A stretch of DNA of 64,000 bases from Herbaspirillum hiltneri N3 (GCF_001267925.1 NZ_CP011409.1:124001-188000); one strand, 5' to 3'; numbered from the stretch's first letter, positions 19,284 through 30,773 are shown. Numbers and translations: made by a program. Notes: generated from the sequence alone by a model not told the origin.

Positions 19284-19934
19284 TTACAAATGCCCATCGC
19301 GATTTGTTTTCGCCATCGACAGATAGAGCGCGTGCAGGCGCTCGATTTGCGGCAGCAACGCAGCGGCATCGCCGTTGTTTTCGATGACGTCATCGGCGGC
19401 GGCGAGCCGTTCGGCACGTGTCGCCTGGGCCGCCATGATGGCTTCGACCTGGGCGCGCGTCATGCCGTTGCGCTGCATGACGCGTGCGATCTGGACGTCT
19501 TCGCTGCAATCGACAACCAGGATGCGCGAGGTGCGCGTGCGCCATTGCTGTGACTCCACCAGCAGCGGCACCACGAAGATCAGGTAATCGCCGCGCGCCG
19601 CTTGTGCCGCGCGCGCGGTCTCGCTGCGGATCAGCGGATGCAATACCGCCTCCAGTCGTTTGCGCGCAGCGGCGTCGGCGAACACGTGGGCGCGCATGCG
19701 GGCGCGGTCCATGGCGCCGTCGGCGCCGATGAAGCTGTCGCCGAATGCCGTGCGGATGGCGTTAATGGCGACGCCGCCCGGCGTCGTCAGCTGATGGGCG
19801 ATGGCGTCGGTGTCGATCAGCGCGGCGCCGCGCTCGCCGAACAGATTGGCAACCGTGGTCTTGCCGCTGCCGATACCGCCGGTCAGGCCGATGGAAAATA
19901 GTGTTGCGCCGACGCTGGAAAAAATGTCGCTCAT
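19284..19934 (-). CDS. coaE: CoaE, dephospho-CoA kinase
   Basis: Last enzyme of coenzyme A synthesis, which phosphorylates dephospho-CoA with ATP. It is 216 residues. The P-loop is in [19 protein letters not shown] (about 13-31), followed by [14 protein letters not shown], where the aspartate is catalytic. The ATG at 19934 overlaps the pilD stop by one base, which argues for translational coupling to the pilus genes. The frame is open much further upstream, but that part is a shadow of pilD. The N-terminus is about 10 residues longer than in E. coli. Confidence 0.94.
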   Translation of the reverse strand: MSDIFSSVGATLFSIGLTGGIGSGKTTVANLFGERGAALIDTDAIAHQLTTPGGVAINAIRTAFGDSFIGADGAMDRARMRAHVFADAAARKRLEAVLHPLIRSETARAAQAARGDYLIFVVPLLVESQQWRTRTSRILVVDCSEDVQIARVMQRNGMTRAQVEAIMAAQATRAERLAAADDVIENNGDAAALLPQIERLHALYLSMAKTNRDGHL

Positions 19935-20800
19935 CAATACAATCCGAATAGAAACAGGGATTTGCCGTACAGCAGCATCAGTACGCCGCCCAGCGCCAGG
20001 TAGGGGCCGAACGGAATGGTCTGGTCCTTGCCGTGCTTGCGCAGAATCACCATGCCGATGCCGACTACGGCGCCGGTGCAGGATGCCAGCACCAGGATCA
20101 GCGGCAGCGCCTGCCAGCCCAGCCAGGCGCCGAGCGCTGCCAGCAGCTTGAAGTCGCCGTAACCCATGCCTTCCTTGCCGGTGGCCAGCCTGAAGACCCA
20201 GTAAATGCTCCAGAGTACAAGATAACCGGCCGCCGCGCCTGTCACAGCATCGGCCAACGGCACGAAGGTGCCGTCGAGATTGACCAGCAGGCCCAGCCAC
20301 AGCAGCGGCAGAGTCAGGCTGTCGGGCAGCAGCTGGGTGCGGGCGTCGATGAACCCCAGCGCAATCAGGAAGCAGACCAGGGCCAGCGCGGCGACGCCTT
20401 CCAGGCCGAGGCCGAAATGCCAGGCCGTCAGCGCCGACAGCAGCGCCGTGAAAATCTCCACTGCCGGATAGCGGCGCGAGATGGCCGTACCGCACGCCGC
20501 GCAGCGCCCGCGCAGCAGCAGATAACCGAGCAGCGGAATATTGTGCCGGGGCGCGATCGGCGCAGCGCAATGCGGGCAGGCCGAGCGCGGTGTCCACAGG
20601 TTGTAGCGTTCGCCGTGCGGCAGGCTGCGCCCGGCTTCGTGAGCCAGGTAGTTTTCCGCTTCGCGTTGCATCATCTGCGGCAGCCGGTGGATCACGACAT
20701 TGAGGAAGCTGCCGATCAGCAGTCCCGCGCAGGCGGCCAGCGCCGCTGCTGCGGCATTGCCACTGCCGTGCATGTCGGCCAGAGTCAGCAGTTCGAACAT
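19934..20800 (-). CDS. pilD: PilD, prepilin peptidase / N-methyltransferase
   Basis: Polytopic inner-membrane enzyme of 288 residues that cleaves and N-methylates type IV prepilins and type II pseudopilins. The N-terminal methylase region carries two CxxC pairs, in [12 protein letters not shown] and [10 protein letters not shown]. The two catalytic aspartates of the peptidase are in [11 protein letters not shown] and [14 protein letters not shown]. About seven or eight membrane helices are visible. The gene is flanked by pilC (one-base overlap) and coaE (one-base overlap), forming the usual pilB-pilC-pilD-coaE block. Confidence 0.95.
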   Translation of the reverse strand: MFELLTLADMHGSGNAAAAALAACAGLLIGSFLNVVIHRLPQMMQREAENYLAHEAGRSLPHGERYNLWTPRSACPHCAAPIAPRHNIPLLGYLLLRGRCAACGTAISRRYPAVEIFTALLSALTAWHFGLGLEGVAALALVCFLIALGFIDARTQLLPDSLTLPLLWLGLLVNLDGTFVPLADAVTGAAAGYLVLWSIYWVFRLATGKEGMGYGDFKLLAALGAWLGWQALPLILVLASCTGAVVGIGMVILRKHGKDQTIPFGPYLALGGVLMLLYGKSLFLFGLY

Positions 20801-22002
20801 CAGATAACAGATCCCAGTTTGAAAATAGGCAAGTACATCGCGATCACCAGGCCGCCGATGACGACGCCCAATACCAGCATGATAAAGGGTTCCATCAGCG
20901 TGGAGATGGAGGCAACCGCTTCATCGACCTCGATTTCGTAAAAATCGGCGACTTTGGCGAGCATCTGGTCAAGTGCGCCGGATTCCTCGCCGATGGCGAC
21001 CATCTGTCCGACCAGCTGGGGGAACAGGCCGGTACGCTCGATCGCCCCCGCCAGGCTGGCGCCATCGCCGACGTCGCGGCCGATAGCGGCGGTGGCGTCG
21101 GCATACACTGCATTGGCAGCCGCGCCGCGCACTGACTGTAGCGCCTCGACCAGCGGAACGCCGGCGGCGAACAGCGTCGCCAGCGTGCGACTCCAGCGCG
21201 CCAACGCCGCCTTGCGCACGACGTTGCCGAACACCGGCAGCCGCAGCAGCCAGCGGTCGGCCTTCGCCTGCAAGGCCGGCGACCGGCGCCATGCCCGTAG
21301 CAGCCATGCGCCGGCGCCGCCGAGCGTGGCGGCCATCATCCACCAATACCTCGTCAGGAAATCCGAGATCGCAATCACAATCAGCGTCGGCAGCGGCAAC
21401 GCGGCGCCGAAGCTGCCGAATACTTCCTTGAACGACGGCACCACCCAGATCATGATGATGGACGTCACCAGCACGGCGAAGGCCACGATGGCGACCGGAT
21501 AGACCAGCGCCGCGCGCACCTTGCTGCGCGTGGCCAGGGTCTTTTCCTTGTAGTGGGCCAGGCGCGCCAGCAATTCGTCGAGCAGACCTGCCTGCTCGCC
21601 GGCCGCGACCAGGTTGCAGTACAACGCATCGAACTGACGCGGATGGCGTCCGAACGCCTGATGCAGGCCGCTGCCGCCTTCCACGTCGGCGCGCAGCCCG
21701 GCCACCAGCCGCGCCAGCGCCGGATTGGCCTGGCTGCGCGCGACGATGTCGAACGCCTGCAACAGCGGCACCCCGGCCTTGAGCATGGTCGCCAACTGAC
21801 GCGTGAACAGCGCGATGTCTTTGTCGCCGATGCGCTTGTCGCGCTGCACGCTTTTCTTGCGGATCAATGTCGGCTGGATACCCTGGCGCCGCAGCGTGGC
21901 GCCGACCAGCGCCGGGCCGCCCGCGCGCATCTCGCCGCGCACGGGTCTGCCCTCGCGGTCGCGGCCTTCCCACGCGTAGAGTTCGTCGCGCGCCGCCGTC
22001 AT
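20800..22002 (-). CDS. pilC: PilC, type IV pilus inner-membrane platform protein
   Basis: GspF/PilC family protein of 400 residues with two repeated T2SSF domains (about 70-190 and 273-395) and three hydrophobic segments. Family motifs are [19 protein letters not shown] at the start of the first domain and [17 protein letters not shown] in the second. PilC couples the cytoplasmic PilB motor to pilus assembly. It starts 22 bases after the pilB stop, and its stop overlaps the pilD start. The ATG at 22002 is the only good start near the conserved N-terminal [16 protein letters not shown]. Confidence 0.94.
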   Translation of the reverse strand: MTAARDELYAWEGRDREGRPVRGEMRAGGPALVGATLRRQGIQPTLIRKKSVQRDKRIGDKDIALFTRQLATMLKAGVPLLQAFDIVARSQANPALARLVAGLRADVEGGSGLHQAFGRHPRQFDALYCNLVAAGEQAGLLDELLARLAHYKEKTLATRSKVRAALVYPVAIVAFAVLVTSIIMIWVVPSFKEVFGSFGAALPLPTLIVIAISDFLTRYWWMMAATLGGAGAWLLRAWRRSPALQAKADRWLLRLPVFGNVVRKAALARWSRTLATLFAAGVPLVEALQSVRGAAANAVYADATAAIGRDVGDGASLAGAIERTGLFPQLVGQMVAIGEESGALDQMLAKVADFYEIEVDEAVASISTLMEPFIMLVLGVVIGGLVIAMYLPIFKLGSVI

Positions 22003-22024
22003 GCCGATGCACCCGGCACGGTCG

Positions 22025-23239
22025 TCACAGATTGGTGCACGCGAGGATTTCCTCCAGGCTGGTCAGGCCCTCGCGCACTTTTTGCAAGCCTGCCTGGCGC
22101 AGCGTGAGCACGCCCTCGCGCACCGCCTGCGCTTCGATCTCCGGTGCTGCGGCGTGCGCCAGGATCAGGCTTTCGATGGCTTCGCTGATCGGCATGACCT
22201 GGTAAATCCCGACGCGTCCTTTGTAGCCGGTGGCGCCGCAGCGCCGGCAACCTGCGGCGCGATGCGGCGTCCAGCCGCCATTCAGGTCTGCTGTGCCGAA
22301 GCCGGCTTCGCGCAGCGTTGCTGCCGGAATGTCCGCCGGCTGTTTGCAGCCGCACAGGCGGCGCGCCAGCCGTTGCGCCGTGATCATGATCACCGACGAG
22401 GCCACGTTAAAAGCCGGCACGCCCATGTTCATCAGGCGCGTCAGCGTCGACGGCGCATCGTTGGTGTGCAGCGTGGAAAACACCAGGTGTCCGGTCTGCG
22501 CTGCCTTGACGGCGATATCGGCGGTTTCGAGATCGCGGATTTCGCCCACCATGATCACATCCGGATCCTGGCGCAGGAAGGCGCGCAGCGCGATCGGAAA
22601 GGTCAGTCCGGCGCGCTGGTTGACGTTGACCTGGTTGATGCCGGGCAGGCTGATTTCAGCCGGATCCTCGACCGTGGAAATATTGGTGCCGGGCTGATTC
22701 AGAATGCTGAGGCAGCTATACAGCGACACCGTCTTGCCCGAGCCGGTCGGCCCGGTCATCAGCACCATTCCGTAGGGACGGCGGATCGCCTGCAACAGCA
22801 ATTCTTTCTGCGCGGCGTCGTAGCCGAGCGTGTCGATGCCCAGTTGCGAGCGGCTGGCGTCGAGGATGCGCATGACGATTTTTTCACCGAACAGCGTCGG
22901 CAGCGTCGACACGCGGAAATCGATGGCGCGCGTCGATGACAGCGCCAGTTTCATGCGGCCGTCCTGCGGCACGCGCTTTTCGGCGATGTCGAGGCCGGAA
23001 ACGATCTTGATGTGCGAGGCCAGCTTGTCCTTCATCGACAGCGGCGGCTCGACGATGTCGCGCAACTGGCCGTCGATCCGGAAGCGGATGCGGCAATGCT
23101 TTTCAAACGGTTCGAAATGCAGGTCCGAGGCGCCGAGGTTGACGGCGTCGAGCAGGATCTTCTGCAGGTAATTGACGGCGGAAGCGTCGTCGAAGTCCGG
23201 GAAGGGCGAGGAAACAGAAGCAGGGGCGCGCTGGAGCAT
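22025..23239 (-). CDS. pilB: Short PilB-type pilus assembly ATPase lacking the N-terminal domain
   Basis: GspE/PilB family secretion ATPase of 404 residues. Walker [14 protein letters not shown] (about 173) and the Walker B/Asp box region [13 protein letters not shown] are intact, as are STLHTNDA and a zinc motif made of CGC and [12 protein letters not shown]. PilB proteins usually have about 560-570 residues; here the frame begins almost directly at the catalytic core ([22 protein letters not shown]), so the MshEN/T2SSE_N domain of about 160 residues is missing. No such domain is encoded in the 132 bases upstream. It may be a functional short form or a truncated gene. Confidence 0.87.
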   Translation of the reverse strand: MLQRAPASVSSPFPDFDDASAVNYLQKILLDAVNLGASDLHFEPFEKHCRIRFRIDGQLRDIVEPPLSMKDKLASHIKIVSGLDIAEKRVPQDGRMKLALSSTRAIDFRVSTLPTLFGEKIVMRILDASRSQLGIDTLGYDAAQKELLLQAIRRPYGMVLMTGPTGSGKTVSLYSCLSILNQPGTNISTVEDPAEISLPGINQVNVNQRAGLTFPIALRAFLRQDPDVIMVGEIRDLETADIAVKAAQTGHLVFSTLHTNDAPSTLTRLMNMGVPAFNVASSVIMITAQRLARRLCGCKQPADIPAATLREAGFGTADLNGGWTPHRAAGCRRCGATGYKGRVGIYQVMPISEAIESLILAHAAAPEIEAQAVREGVLTLRQAGLQKVREGLTSLEEILACTNL

Positions 23240-23371
23240 GGTAACGGTGCCGGCAAGAGTCGAGGGAGCGACCGGCGTTGCGCCGGCATCTCGCCTGCAT
23301 CGTCGTATCGCATCGGAAGTGAGTCCGAAGCGATCGATGATGCGGCTTGCGTACCGCCTTGTAAATCGTAG

Positions 23372-24670
23372 CTATTCGGCTTTCGGCGTTTTTGCAGAGG
23401 CCGGCGCGAACAGCTTGACCACCTTGATGGCCTGGTTCTGCACCTGGACGATCTCGATGATGCAGCCGGCGATGCGCACCGACACGTTGGCTTCGGGGAT
23501 GTCGCGCAGCCATTCCAGCAGCAGGCCGTTGAGCGTCTTGGGGCCGTCCAGCGGCAGGCTCAGGCCCAGGCGCTTGTTGATGTCGCGCAAAGTGGTGGCG
23601 CCTTCCAGCAGGCATTCACCGTCCTTGTTCCAGGCGAAACTGTCGGCGCGCGCGGCGCCCGGCACCGAGGTGGTGAACTCGCCGATCATTTCTTCGATGA
23701 TGTCTTCCAGCGTCACCAGGCCCTGCACCTCGCCGTATTCGTCGACGATGATGCCGAGGCGTTCGTGGTTTTCCTGAAAGTACTGCAGCTGGGTGAAGAC
23801 GTCGGTGTCCTGCGGGATGAAATACGGGGCGCTCAGCAGTGCGCGAATTTCCTCACTGGTGATCTCCTCGTCCTGGCTGAACAGCATGATCGCCTTGCGC
23901 ACGTGCAGGATGCCGACGATCTGGTTGATTTCGCCTTCGTAGACCGGCAGCTTGTTGTGATAGCAGGTCGCCAGCTGGTTGCGGATTTCGTCGATGGAGA
24001 CCGACAGGTTGAGCGCCTCGACCTGGGCGCGCGGTGTCATGACGTCTTCCACCGAAATCTTCTCGAGGTCGAACAGGTTCAGCAGGATGCTCTTGTGTTT
24101 TTGCGGAATGAAGTTGCCGCCCTCGAGCACGATTGAGCGTAACTCTTCCGGCGACAGGCGCTGATCGTGGGAGCGGCCGCTGGCCTTGATGTGGATGATG
24201 CGCAGGATCGTCGACACGACGATGTTGACCGCCCACAGCAGTGGCTTGGCCAGCGCCATCAGCGGCTTCAGGATGTAGCTGGTGAACAGCGAGATGCGTT
24301 CCGGATAGGTCGCGCCGATGATCTTTGGCACGATTTCGGCAAAGATGATCAGCAGGCCGGCCACGCAGGCGGTGGCCAGGGTGATGACTTTTTCGTGGTT
24401 GCCGAAGGCGGCGATCGCCAGCGCCGTGACCAGCGCCGTCGCCAGTGCATTGATCAGCGTATTGGCGATCAGGATCAGCGACAGCAGGCGGTCGGTACGC
24501 TCAAGCAGCCACAGCAGGGCGATGGCGCGCCTGTTGCCATGCTTGGCCAGATGCCTGAGGCGATGCCGGTTGGCGGCCATCAGGGCAGTCTCGGTCATCG
24601 AAAAGAATGCCGAGCAAAGAATCAGAAGTGCCAGTGCAAGAATTTGCACCCATATGGGCACGGTATCCAA
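23372..24670 (-). CDS. CorC/HlyC (CNNM)-type membrane protein with CBS domains
   Basis: Protein of 432 residues with an N-terminal DUF21 (CNNM) membrane domain of about four helices (residues 1-190), containing SAFFSMTETALMAANRHRL and FAEIVPK, then a CBS pair (about 205-330) and a C-terminal CorC_HlyC domain. Relatives are often called hemolysins, but the CNNM/CorB group is now linked to magnesium export; the substrate here is inferred. The first codon appears to be TTG (24670), with no good ribosome-binding site, so the exact start is uncertain. It lies 132 bases upstream of pilB on the same strand. Confidence 0.85.
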   Translation of the reverse strand: MDTVPIWVQILALALLILCSAFFSMTETALMAANRHRLRHLAKHGNRRAIALLWLLERTDRLLSLILIANTLINALATALVTALAIAAFGNHEKVITLATACVAGLLIIFAEIVPKIIGATYPERISLFTSYILKPLMALAKPLLWAVNIVVSTILRIIHIKASGRSHDQRLSPEELRSIVLEGGNFIPQKHKSILLNLFDLEKISVEDVMTPRAQVEALNLSVSIDEIRNQLATCYHNKLPVYEGEINQIVGILHVRKAIMLFSQDEEITSEEIRALLSAPYFIPQDTDVFTQLQYFQENHERLGIIVDEYGEVQGLVTLEDIIEEMIGEFTTSVPGAARADSFAWNKDGECLLEGATTLRDINKRLGLSLPLDGPKTLNGLLLEWLRDIPEANVSVRIAGCIIEIVQVQNQAIKVVKLFAPASAKTPKAE

Positions 24671-24834
24671 AGGGTCACCGTAAGGGAAGTTGATGTGTCC
24701 GCCTGCTCCGGCGACGGGTACAAGCCCGGTCCATGACGCAAACGAAGCTGGATTCTAACATCAATTCAGAGGGGGACAGAGGGGGCGAGGCCTGGTGCCG
24801 GATGAAAAACACGGACCTTGAAACACGGGAAACC

Positions 24835-24911
24835 TGGTCGGGGTGAGAGGATTCGAACCTCCGGCCTCTACGTCCCGAACGTAGCGCTCTACCGGGCTAA
24901 GCTACACCCCG
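24835..24911 (-). tRNA. tRNA-Pro (anticodon CGG)
   Basis: A complete cloverleaf reads on the minus strand: 7-bp acceptor CGGGGTG/CACCCCG, D arm with CCGGTAGAGC, anticodon stem CTACG/CGTAG with loop TTCGGGA, T arm with GGTTCGAATCC and an encoded ACCA end. The anticodon CGG reads the proline codon CCG. It lies between ispB and the CorC-like gene, all on the minus strand. Confidence 0.97.
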
Positions 24912-24931
24912 ACGGTGTGTGTCATCGTTGA

Positions 24932-25921
24932 TCAGTGATTGCGGTCAACGGCGAATGTCGATAATTCTAGCAAAGAATTTTTGTACTTGCTATCGGGCAG
25001 CGACTGTACCGCGTCGGCTGCGCGGCGTGCCGCTTTTTGCGCTTCCTGGCGGGTGTAATCGAGCGCGCCCGAGCTCGTGATGGCGGCCAGGATCTGGTCG
25101 AAATGCTGCTCGTCGCCGTTCTCGATACAGGTGCGCACCAGCTCGCGTTGTTCGGCCGTGCCGTTTTCCATCAGATAGATCAGCGGCAGCGTCGGTTTGC
25201 CTTCGCGCAGGTCATCGCCGACGTTCTTGCCGATTTCGGCCGCATTGCCGGAATAGTCCAGCACGTCGTCGATCAGCTGGAATGCGGTGCCCAGCGAGCG
25301 GCCGTATTCGCCGGCCGCTTCGATGCCGGCTTCGTCGGCGCCGGAGATCAGTGCACCCAGTTGGGCGGCAGCCTCAAACAATTTGGCCGTCTTGGAACGG
25401 ATCACGCGCAGGTAATCTTCTTCGTTGACGTCCGGGTTGTGCATGTTGAGCAACTGCAGCACTTCGCCTTCGGCGATCACATTGGTGGCGTCGGCGACGA
25501 TTTGCATGACGCGGGCGTTGCCCACGGCCACCATCATCTGGAAGGCGCGCGAATACAGGAAATCGCCCACCAGCACGGACGCGGCATTTCCGAACAGCGC
25601 GTTGGCGGTTTCCTTGCCGCGGCGCAATGACGATTCGTCAACAACGTCGTCGTGCAGCAGGGTGGCGGTGTGAATGAACTCGATCACGGCCGCCAGCGAA
25701 TGGTGGGCTGTACCTTTATAGGCGTAGGCATTGGCGATCAGCAGCACCAAGACCGGCCGGATGCGCTTGCCGCCGGCGCTGATGATGTACTCGGACACCT
25801 GATTGACCAGCGGGACTTCGGAATAAAGTTGCCGGCGGATAACGGTATTGACCTCGCCCATGTCGGCAGCTATCGGGTCAATGAAGGAATTGGGCGTAGC
25901 GGTTTGGAGAGCGGCGGACAA
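24932..25921 (-). CDS. ispB: Octaprenyl diphosphate synthase
   Basis: Trans-prenyltransferase of 329 residues that makes the long isoprenoid side chain of ubiquinone. The two aspartate-rich motifs are LLHDDVVDESSLRRG (first, about 93-107) and QLIDDVLDYSG (second), and GGKRIRP lies before the first. The chain length (C40) is inferred from the family. The frame begins with a TTG at 25921 without a clear ribosome-binding site; an ATG about 20 codons in is an alternative. It is divergent from rplU-rpmA, a common arrangement in proteobacteria. tRNA-Pro follows it. Confidence 0.93.
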   Translation of the reverse strand: MSAALQTATPNSFIDPIAADMGEVNTVIRRQLYSEVPLVNQVSEYIISAGGKRIRPVLVLLIANAYAYKGTAHHSLAAVIEFIHTATLLHDDVVDESSLRRGKETANALFGNAASVLVGDFLYSRAFQMMVAVGNARVMQIVADATNVIAEGEVLQLLNMHNPDVNEEDYLRVIRSKTAKLFEAAAQLGALISGADEAGIEAAGEYGRSLGTAFQLIDDVLDYSGNAAEIGKNVGDDLREGKPTLPLIYLMENGTAEQRELVRTCIENGDEQHFDQILAAITSSGALDYTRQEAQKAARRAADAVQSLPDSKYKNSLLELSTFAVDRNH

Positions 25922-26074
25922 GGCTGAACCTGTGAAAAATCAAGATTGCCGTGATTATACGATGACAAAGACGCCGCCACGTACCGTCGCGCCTGTTTCG
26001 AATTGTGCTTTTTCCTCTGGGAAATTGCCGTATTGCCATTTTCGTCAGATGTTGCACACGAAAGTCAAGAGCTT

Positions 26075-26103
26075 TTGACGAGCAGGCTAAGTCTATGTAT
26101 AAT
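26075..26103 (+). promoter_or_regulatory. Sigma-70 promoter of rplU-rpmA
   Basis: TTGACG (26075-26080) and TATAAT (26098-26103) are separated by exactly 17 bp, near-consensus. The predicted start at about 26110 gives a leader of about 80 nt, in which CTCTG/CAGAG (around 26134-26150) could form a hairpin before the L21 start codon. Confidence 0.85.
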
Positions 26104-26191
26104 TGGAGGTTTTCCCGATTCAAAAGCCGCTTCTCTGGGGTTTCGCAGAGGGGGAAGAAAATTTATTCATTCATTTTCGATGAGGTTTCAC

Positions 26192-26503
26192 ATGTACGCG
26201 GTCATAAAAACCGGCGGCAAACAATATAAAGTTGCCGCTGGTGAAAAACTTAAAGTAGAACAGATACCGGCAGACATTGGCTCCCAAATCACTTTGGATC
26301 AAGTGCTCGCAGTGGGCGCAGGCGATACCGTGAAATTCGGTGCGCCATTGGTCGAGGGTGCAACGGTGCTGGTTACTGTCATAGCGCAAGGTCGTCATGA
26401 CAAGGTCAAGATCTTCAAGATGCGTCGTCGTAAGCATTACCAGAAGCGTCAAGGCCATCGCCAGAACTACACCGAACTGCAAATCGTCTCGATCAACGCT
26501 TAA
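26192..26503 (+). CDS. rplU: Ribosomal protein L21
   Basis: Large-subunit ribosomal protein of 103 residues, normal length. It starts [14 protein letters not shown] and contains the L21 signature [21 protein letters not shown] near the C-terminus. The ATG at 26192 is fixed by homology; the frame is open upstream through the promoter. It is the first gene of the rplU-rpmA-obgE group and follows a near-consensus promoter. Confidence 0.98.
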   Translation: MYAVIKTGGKQYKVAAGEKLKVEQIPADIGSQITLDQVLAVGAGDTVKFGAPLVEGATVLVTVIAQGRHDKVKIFKMRRRKHYQKRQGHRQNYTELQIVSINA

Positions 26504-26538
26504 AAGCGTAGGTCAAACTAGATACAAGGAGTCATTAA

Positions 26539-26796
26539 ATGGCACATAAAAAAGGCGGCGGCACTACGCGCAACGGCCGTGATTCAGAGTCGAAACGACT
26601 CGGCGTCAAGGTCTATGGCGGCCAAGCGATCAACGCTGGCGGCATCATCATTCGTCAACGCGGCACCAAGGTCCATCCTGGTGAAAACGTCGGCATGGGC
26701 AAGGACCACACTCTGTTCGCATTGACAGAAGGTAAAGTCCAGTTCGTGATCAAGGGCGTTGCGAAGCGTCAGTACGTTACTGTTGTTGCAGCTTAA
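26539..26796 (+). CDS. rpmA: Ribosomal protein L27
   Basis: Large-subunit ribosomal protein of 85 residues. It starts [20 protein letters not shown] and contains [15 protein letters not shown], both characteristic of L27, whose N-terminal tail reaches the peptidyl transferase centre. The unprocessed proteobacterial N-terminus is present. It lies 35 bases after rplU with an AAGGAG ribosome-binding site and is followed by an intrinsic terminator. Confidence 0.98.
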   Translation: MAHKKGGGTTRNGRDSESKRLGVKVYGGQAINAGGIIIRQRGTKVHPGENVGMGKDHTLFALTEGKVQFVIKGVAKRQYVTVVAA

Positions 26797-26858
26797 GTTC
26801 TACTTGAGTCCTGCACATTAGTGACTACATGAGGCGCAAGCCTTAGTAAAAGTTGTTT

Positions 26859-26888
26859 AAGGCTCTGCCTCTGGTGGAGCCTTTTTTA
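26859..26888 (+). terminator. Intrinsic terminator after rpmA
   Basis: A 7-bp stem AAGGCTC/GAGCCTT with an 11-base loop is followed by six T residues. It separates rpmA from obgE, which therefore probably has its own promoter or relies on read-through. Confidence 0.82.
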
Positions 26889-28271
<1,383 letters not shown>

Positions 28272-28282
28272 TCACCTGCCGG

Positions 28283-28319
28283 TAAATCACGCAGTAAATC
28301 GCGCAGTAAATCGTTTACT
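28283..28319. repeat. 12-bp tandem repeat ending in the palindrome GTAAATCGTTTAC
   Basis: Three units beginning TAAATC are arranged head to tail (28283-28294, 28295-28306, 28307-28318), the first two being TAAATC-RCGCAG. The last merges into AGTAAATCGTTTACT, a palindrome. The same 13-bp core occurs at 33457-33469. It lies in the leader region of proB. Confidence 0.6.
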
Positions 28320-28404
28320 ATCTTGTTCTCGATGCATGTCCGTCGACACCTGCGGTGCGGCGGACATTTGAATTTTACGGCCCGGCCGATCTTCCTCTAA
28401 CAAC

Positions 28405-29523
28405 ATGCATTCCGTCATACAACAAGCCAAGCGGCTGATCATCAAAGTCGGTTCATCGCTCGTGACCAACGATGGCAAGGGGCTCGACAGCGCCGCCATC
28501 GCCATGTGGGCCGAGCAGATCGCGCACTTGCGCACGCTCGGCAAGGAAGTGGTGCTGGTCAGCTCCGGCGCGATCGCCGAGGGCATGCAGCGTCTCGGCT
28601 TCGATCGCCGCCCGACCGGCGTGCATGAATTGCAGGCCTGCGCCGCCGTCGGCCAGATGGGCCTGGCGCAGATCTACGAAACCAGTTTCCGCGCGCATCA
28701 GCTCGGCACGGCGCAGGTGCTGCTCACGCACGCCGACCTGGCTGATCGCGAACGTTACCTCAACGCGCGCTCGACTTTATTTACGCTGTTGCGCTTCGGC
28801 GTGGTGCCGATCATCAACGAGAACGATACCGTCGTCACCGATGAAATCAAATTCGGCGACAACGATACGCTCGGCGCGCTTGTGGCCAACCTGATCGAAG
28901 CCGACGCCCTGATCATCCTGACCGACCAGCGCGGCCTGTACACGGCTGATCCGCGTCGCGATCCCGATGCCCAGTTCGTGCATGAAGCCAAGGCCGGCGA
29001 TCTGTCGCTAGAAGCGATGGCAGGCGGCGCCGGCAGCGGCATCGGCCGCGGCGGCATGCTCACCAAAATCCTGGCGGCCAAGCGCGCCGCCACCTCGGGC
29101 GCGCACACCGTGATTGCCTGGGGGCGTGAAGAGCGCGTACTGAGCCGGCTCGCCGCCGGCGAAGCCATCGGTACGCAATTGACGGCGCAAACTGCGCAAC
29201 TGACCGCCCGCAAGCAATGGATGGCCGATCATTTGCAGACCGCCGGCCGCGTGGTGTTGGACGACGGCGCCGTGCAGAAGCTCACGGCCGAAGGCAAGTC
29301 GCTGCTGCCAATCGGCGTCACCGAAGTGGCCGGCGAATTCGGCCGCGGCGATGTCATCACTTGCGTCGATGCAAGCGGCAAGCCTGTCGCGCGCGGCATC
29401 AGCAATTACGCCAGCTCGGACGCACGCCGCATCGTGCGCCATCCTTCTTCGGAAATCCTGTCCATCCTCGGCTTCGTGGAAGAGTCCGAACTGATCCATC
29501 GCGACAATCTGGTGCTGCTTTAA
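28405..29523 (+). CDS. proB: ProB, glutamate 5-kinase
   Basis: First enzyme of proline synthesis, which phosphorylates glutamate. It is 372 residues, with an amino-acid-kinase domain (about 8-260) and a C-terminal PUA domain (about 280-360). Motifs include [13 protein letters not shown] at the N-terminus, [30 protein letters not shown] (part shown: FGDNDTLGA at about 150) and GTGIG-like [13 protein letters not shown]. The protein is normally feedback-inhibited by proline. No clear ribosome-binding site precedes the ATG. The leader carries the tandem repeat at 28283, and a terminator follows. Confidence 0.96.
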   Translation: MHSVIQQAKRLIIKVGSSLVTNDGKGLDSAAIAMWAEQIAHLRTLGKEVVLVSSGAIAEGMQRLGFDRRPTGVHELQACAAVGQMGLAQIYETSFRAHQLGTAQVLLTHADLADRERYLNARSTLFTLLRFGVVPIINENDTVVTDEIKFGDNDTLGALVANLIEADALIILTDQRGLYTADPRRDPDAQFVHEAKAGDLSLEAMAGGAGSGIGRGGMLTKILAAKRAATSGAHTVIAWGREERVLSRLAAGEAIGTQLTAQTAQLTARKQWMADHLQTAGRVVLDDGAVQKLTAEGKSLLPIGVTEVAGEFGRGDVITCVDASGKPVARGISNYASSDARRIVRHPSSEILSILGFVEESELIHRDNLVLL

Positions 29524-29547
29524 GCGAGGCTAAAAGTTGGCCGAAAA

Positions 29548-29580
29548 AAAGGGGCGCAGTGTTCAACTGTGCCCCTTTTT
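29548..29580. terminator. Bidirectional terminator between proB and the CNP1-like gene
   Basis: The stem GGGGCGCAGT/ACTGTGCCCC (one G.T pair) has a 5-base loop, an A-run on its left and TTTTT on its right. It lies between two convergent genes and can function in either direction. Confidence 0.88.
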
Positions 29581-29600
29581 GCATTCTGCCTTGTCAGGAC

Positions 29601-30167
29601 TTACTCTTTGGCGGGATCGATCGGTCGATTTTCACGCAGGCGGTTGCTGATTTTTCTCAGGTCGCCGGCCAGCATGCCGATTTGGCAGAAATAGCTCTTG
29701 TAGAGCGCCGCGTCCTGGCGATTGGCGCCGGCGTCCTTGATCCGTATCCATTTGTCGTGACGCGAACGCGACCAGCTGCCGTCACTGCGGCCAAAGGCGT
29801 ATTGCTTGATCTCGTAAGTTTCGCAGCGAATGCCCGAATAAATGACATTGGTCGCGCCGCCGCTGCTCTTGGTCACCATGATGTAGCGCACCACGTTGTC
29901 GCTGCCGATGCTCAGCGACTTGAGGTCGACATAGGATTTGGAGGTCGTGGTCGGACCGACATAGAATTCGGCAAGATTCTCCGGCAGCGGCGCCGGAGGC
30001 AGCTGCACGGCGATCTCTTGCCATGGCTTTTCTTCATCGTCGAATTCTTCGTCGAAGTTGCCCATCTGCTGAGCAAAACCGAGCGTGGCCGAACACAGCA
30101 GCACACCTGCCGCCAGTCTGCGGACAAGTCGGGGTGAGGCAAAGGTATTCCAGAAGCGTTGGGGCAT
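29601..30167 (-). CDS. CNP1-like secreted protein
   Basis: Protein of 188 residues with a likely signal peptide (hydrophobic LAAGVLLCSATLGFAQ, cleaved after about residue 32), followed by an acidic stretch DEEFDDEEKPW. The rest matches the CNP1-like family found in Neisseria and Burkholderiales: PPAPLPENLAEFYVGP, SGIRCETYEIKQYAFGR. Two cysteines are conserved-looking. The function is unknown. It is convergent with proB and lies six bases downstream of rppH, so the two are probably cotranscribed. Confidence 0.78.
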   Translation of the reverse strand: MPQRFWNTFASPRLVRRLAAGVLLCSATLGFAQQMGNFDEEFDDEEKPWQEIAVQLPPAPLPENLAEFYVGPTTTSKSYVDLKSLSIGSDNVVRYIMVTKSSGGATNVIYSGIRCETYEIKQYAFGRSDGSWSRSRHDKWIRIKDAGANRQDAALYKSYFCQIGMLAGDLRKISNRLRENRPIDPAKE

Positions 30168-30173
30168 GAAGAT

Positions 30174-30773
30174 TCACTTGGTGGTGGGCGGGGGCGGAGT
30201 AGCGGAGCCGCAAGGGTCTGCTTGCTGGGCGCTGCCGGGATGGTCGGATGGTGCTTGCTCTTTCCTGGCGGCGGAGTCGGGGCGGCGATGCCCGGCATGC
30301 GGCCGCGCCAGGAAACGCGACAGCTCCTTGAGCGCCTGCTGATAGACGTCGCGCTTGAACTCGATGACCACGTCCAGCGGCACCCAATAGTCGTGCCAGC
30401 GCCAGGCGTCGAACTCAGGATGCGAGGTCAATCGCAGGTTGACGTCGCAATCGCGGCCGACCATGCGCAGCAGGAACCAGATCTGCTTTTGCCCGCGATA
30501 ATGGCCGCGGATTTCACGCTTGATGAAATGATCGGGCACCTCATAGCGCAGCCAGTCGCGCGTGCGACCGATGATCTTGACGTGTTCCGCCTTCAGGCCG
30601 ATTTCTTCTTCGAGTTCGCGAAACATCGCCTGTTCGGGAGTTTCGCCATGTTTGATTCCGCCTTGTGGAAATTGCCACGAATGTTCTCTAACCCGCTTGC
30701 CCCACCAGACTTCATTCTGGGCATTGAGCAGGATGATGCCGACGTTCGGGCGGAAGCCTTCTCGATCCAGCAT
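30174..30773 (-). CDS. rppH: RppH, RNA 5'-pyrophosphohydrolase
   Basis: Nudix hydrolase that removes pyrophosphate from the 5' end of mRNA and starts RNase E-dependent decay. It is about 199 residues. It begins [15 protein letters not shown], has the Nudix box [23 protein letters not shown] and the RppH-specific PQGGI. The start at 30773 is chosen over one four codons upstream because GAGG lies six bases before it. The C-terminal 40 residues are proline/alanine-rich and probably disordered, as often in Burkholderiales. It is divergent from proS. Confidence 0.93.
   Translation of the reverse strand: MLDREGFRPNVGIILLNAQNEVWWGKRVREHSWQFPQGGIKHGETPEQAMFRELEEEIGLKAEHVKIIGRTRDWLRYEVPDHFIKREIRGHYRGQKQIWFLLRMVGRDCDVNLRLTSHPEFDAWRWHDYWVPLDVVIEFKRDVYQQALKELSRFLARPHAGHRRPDSAARKEQAPSDHPGSAQQADPCGSATPPPPTTK

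Noticed and set aside
23240..23371. A hidden N-terminal domain of PilB in another frame upstream
   Set aside because: Only 132 bases are available before the next gene, and none of the frames there encodes a MshEN-like sequence.
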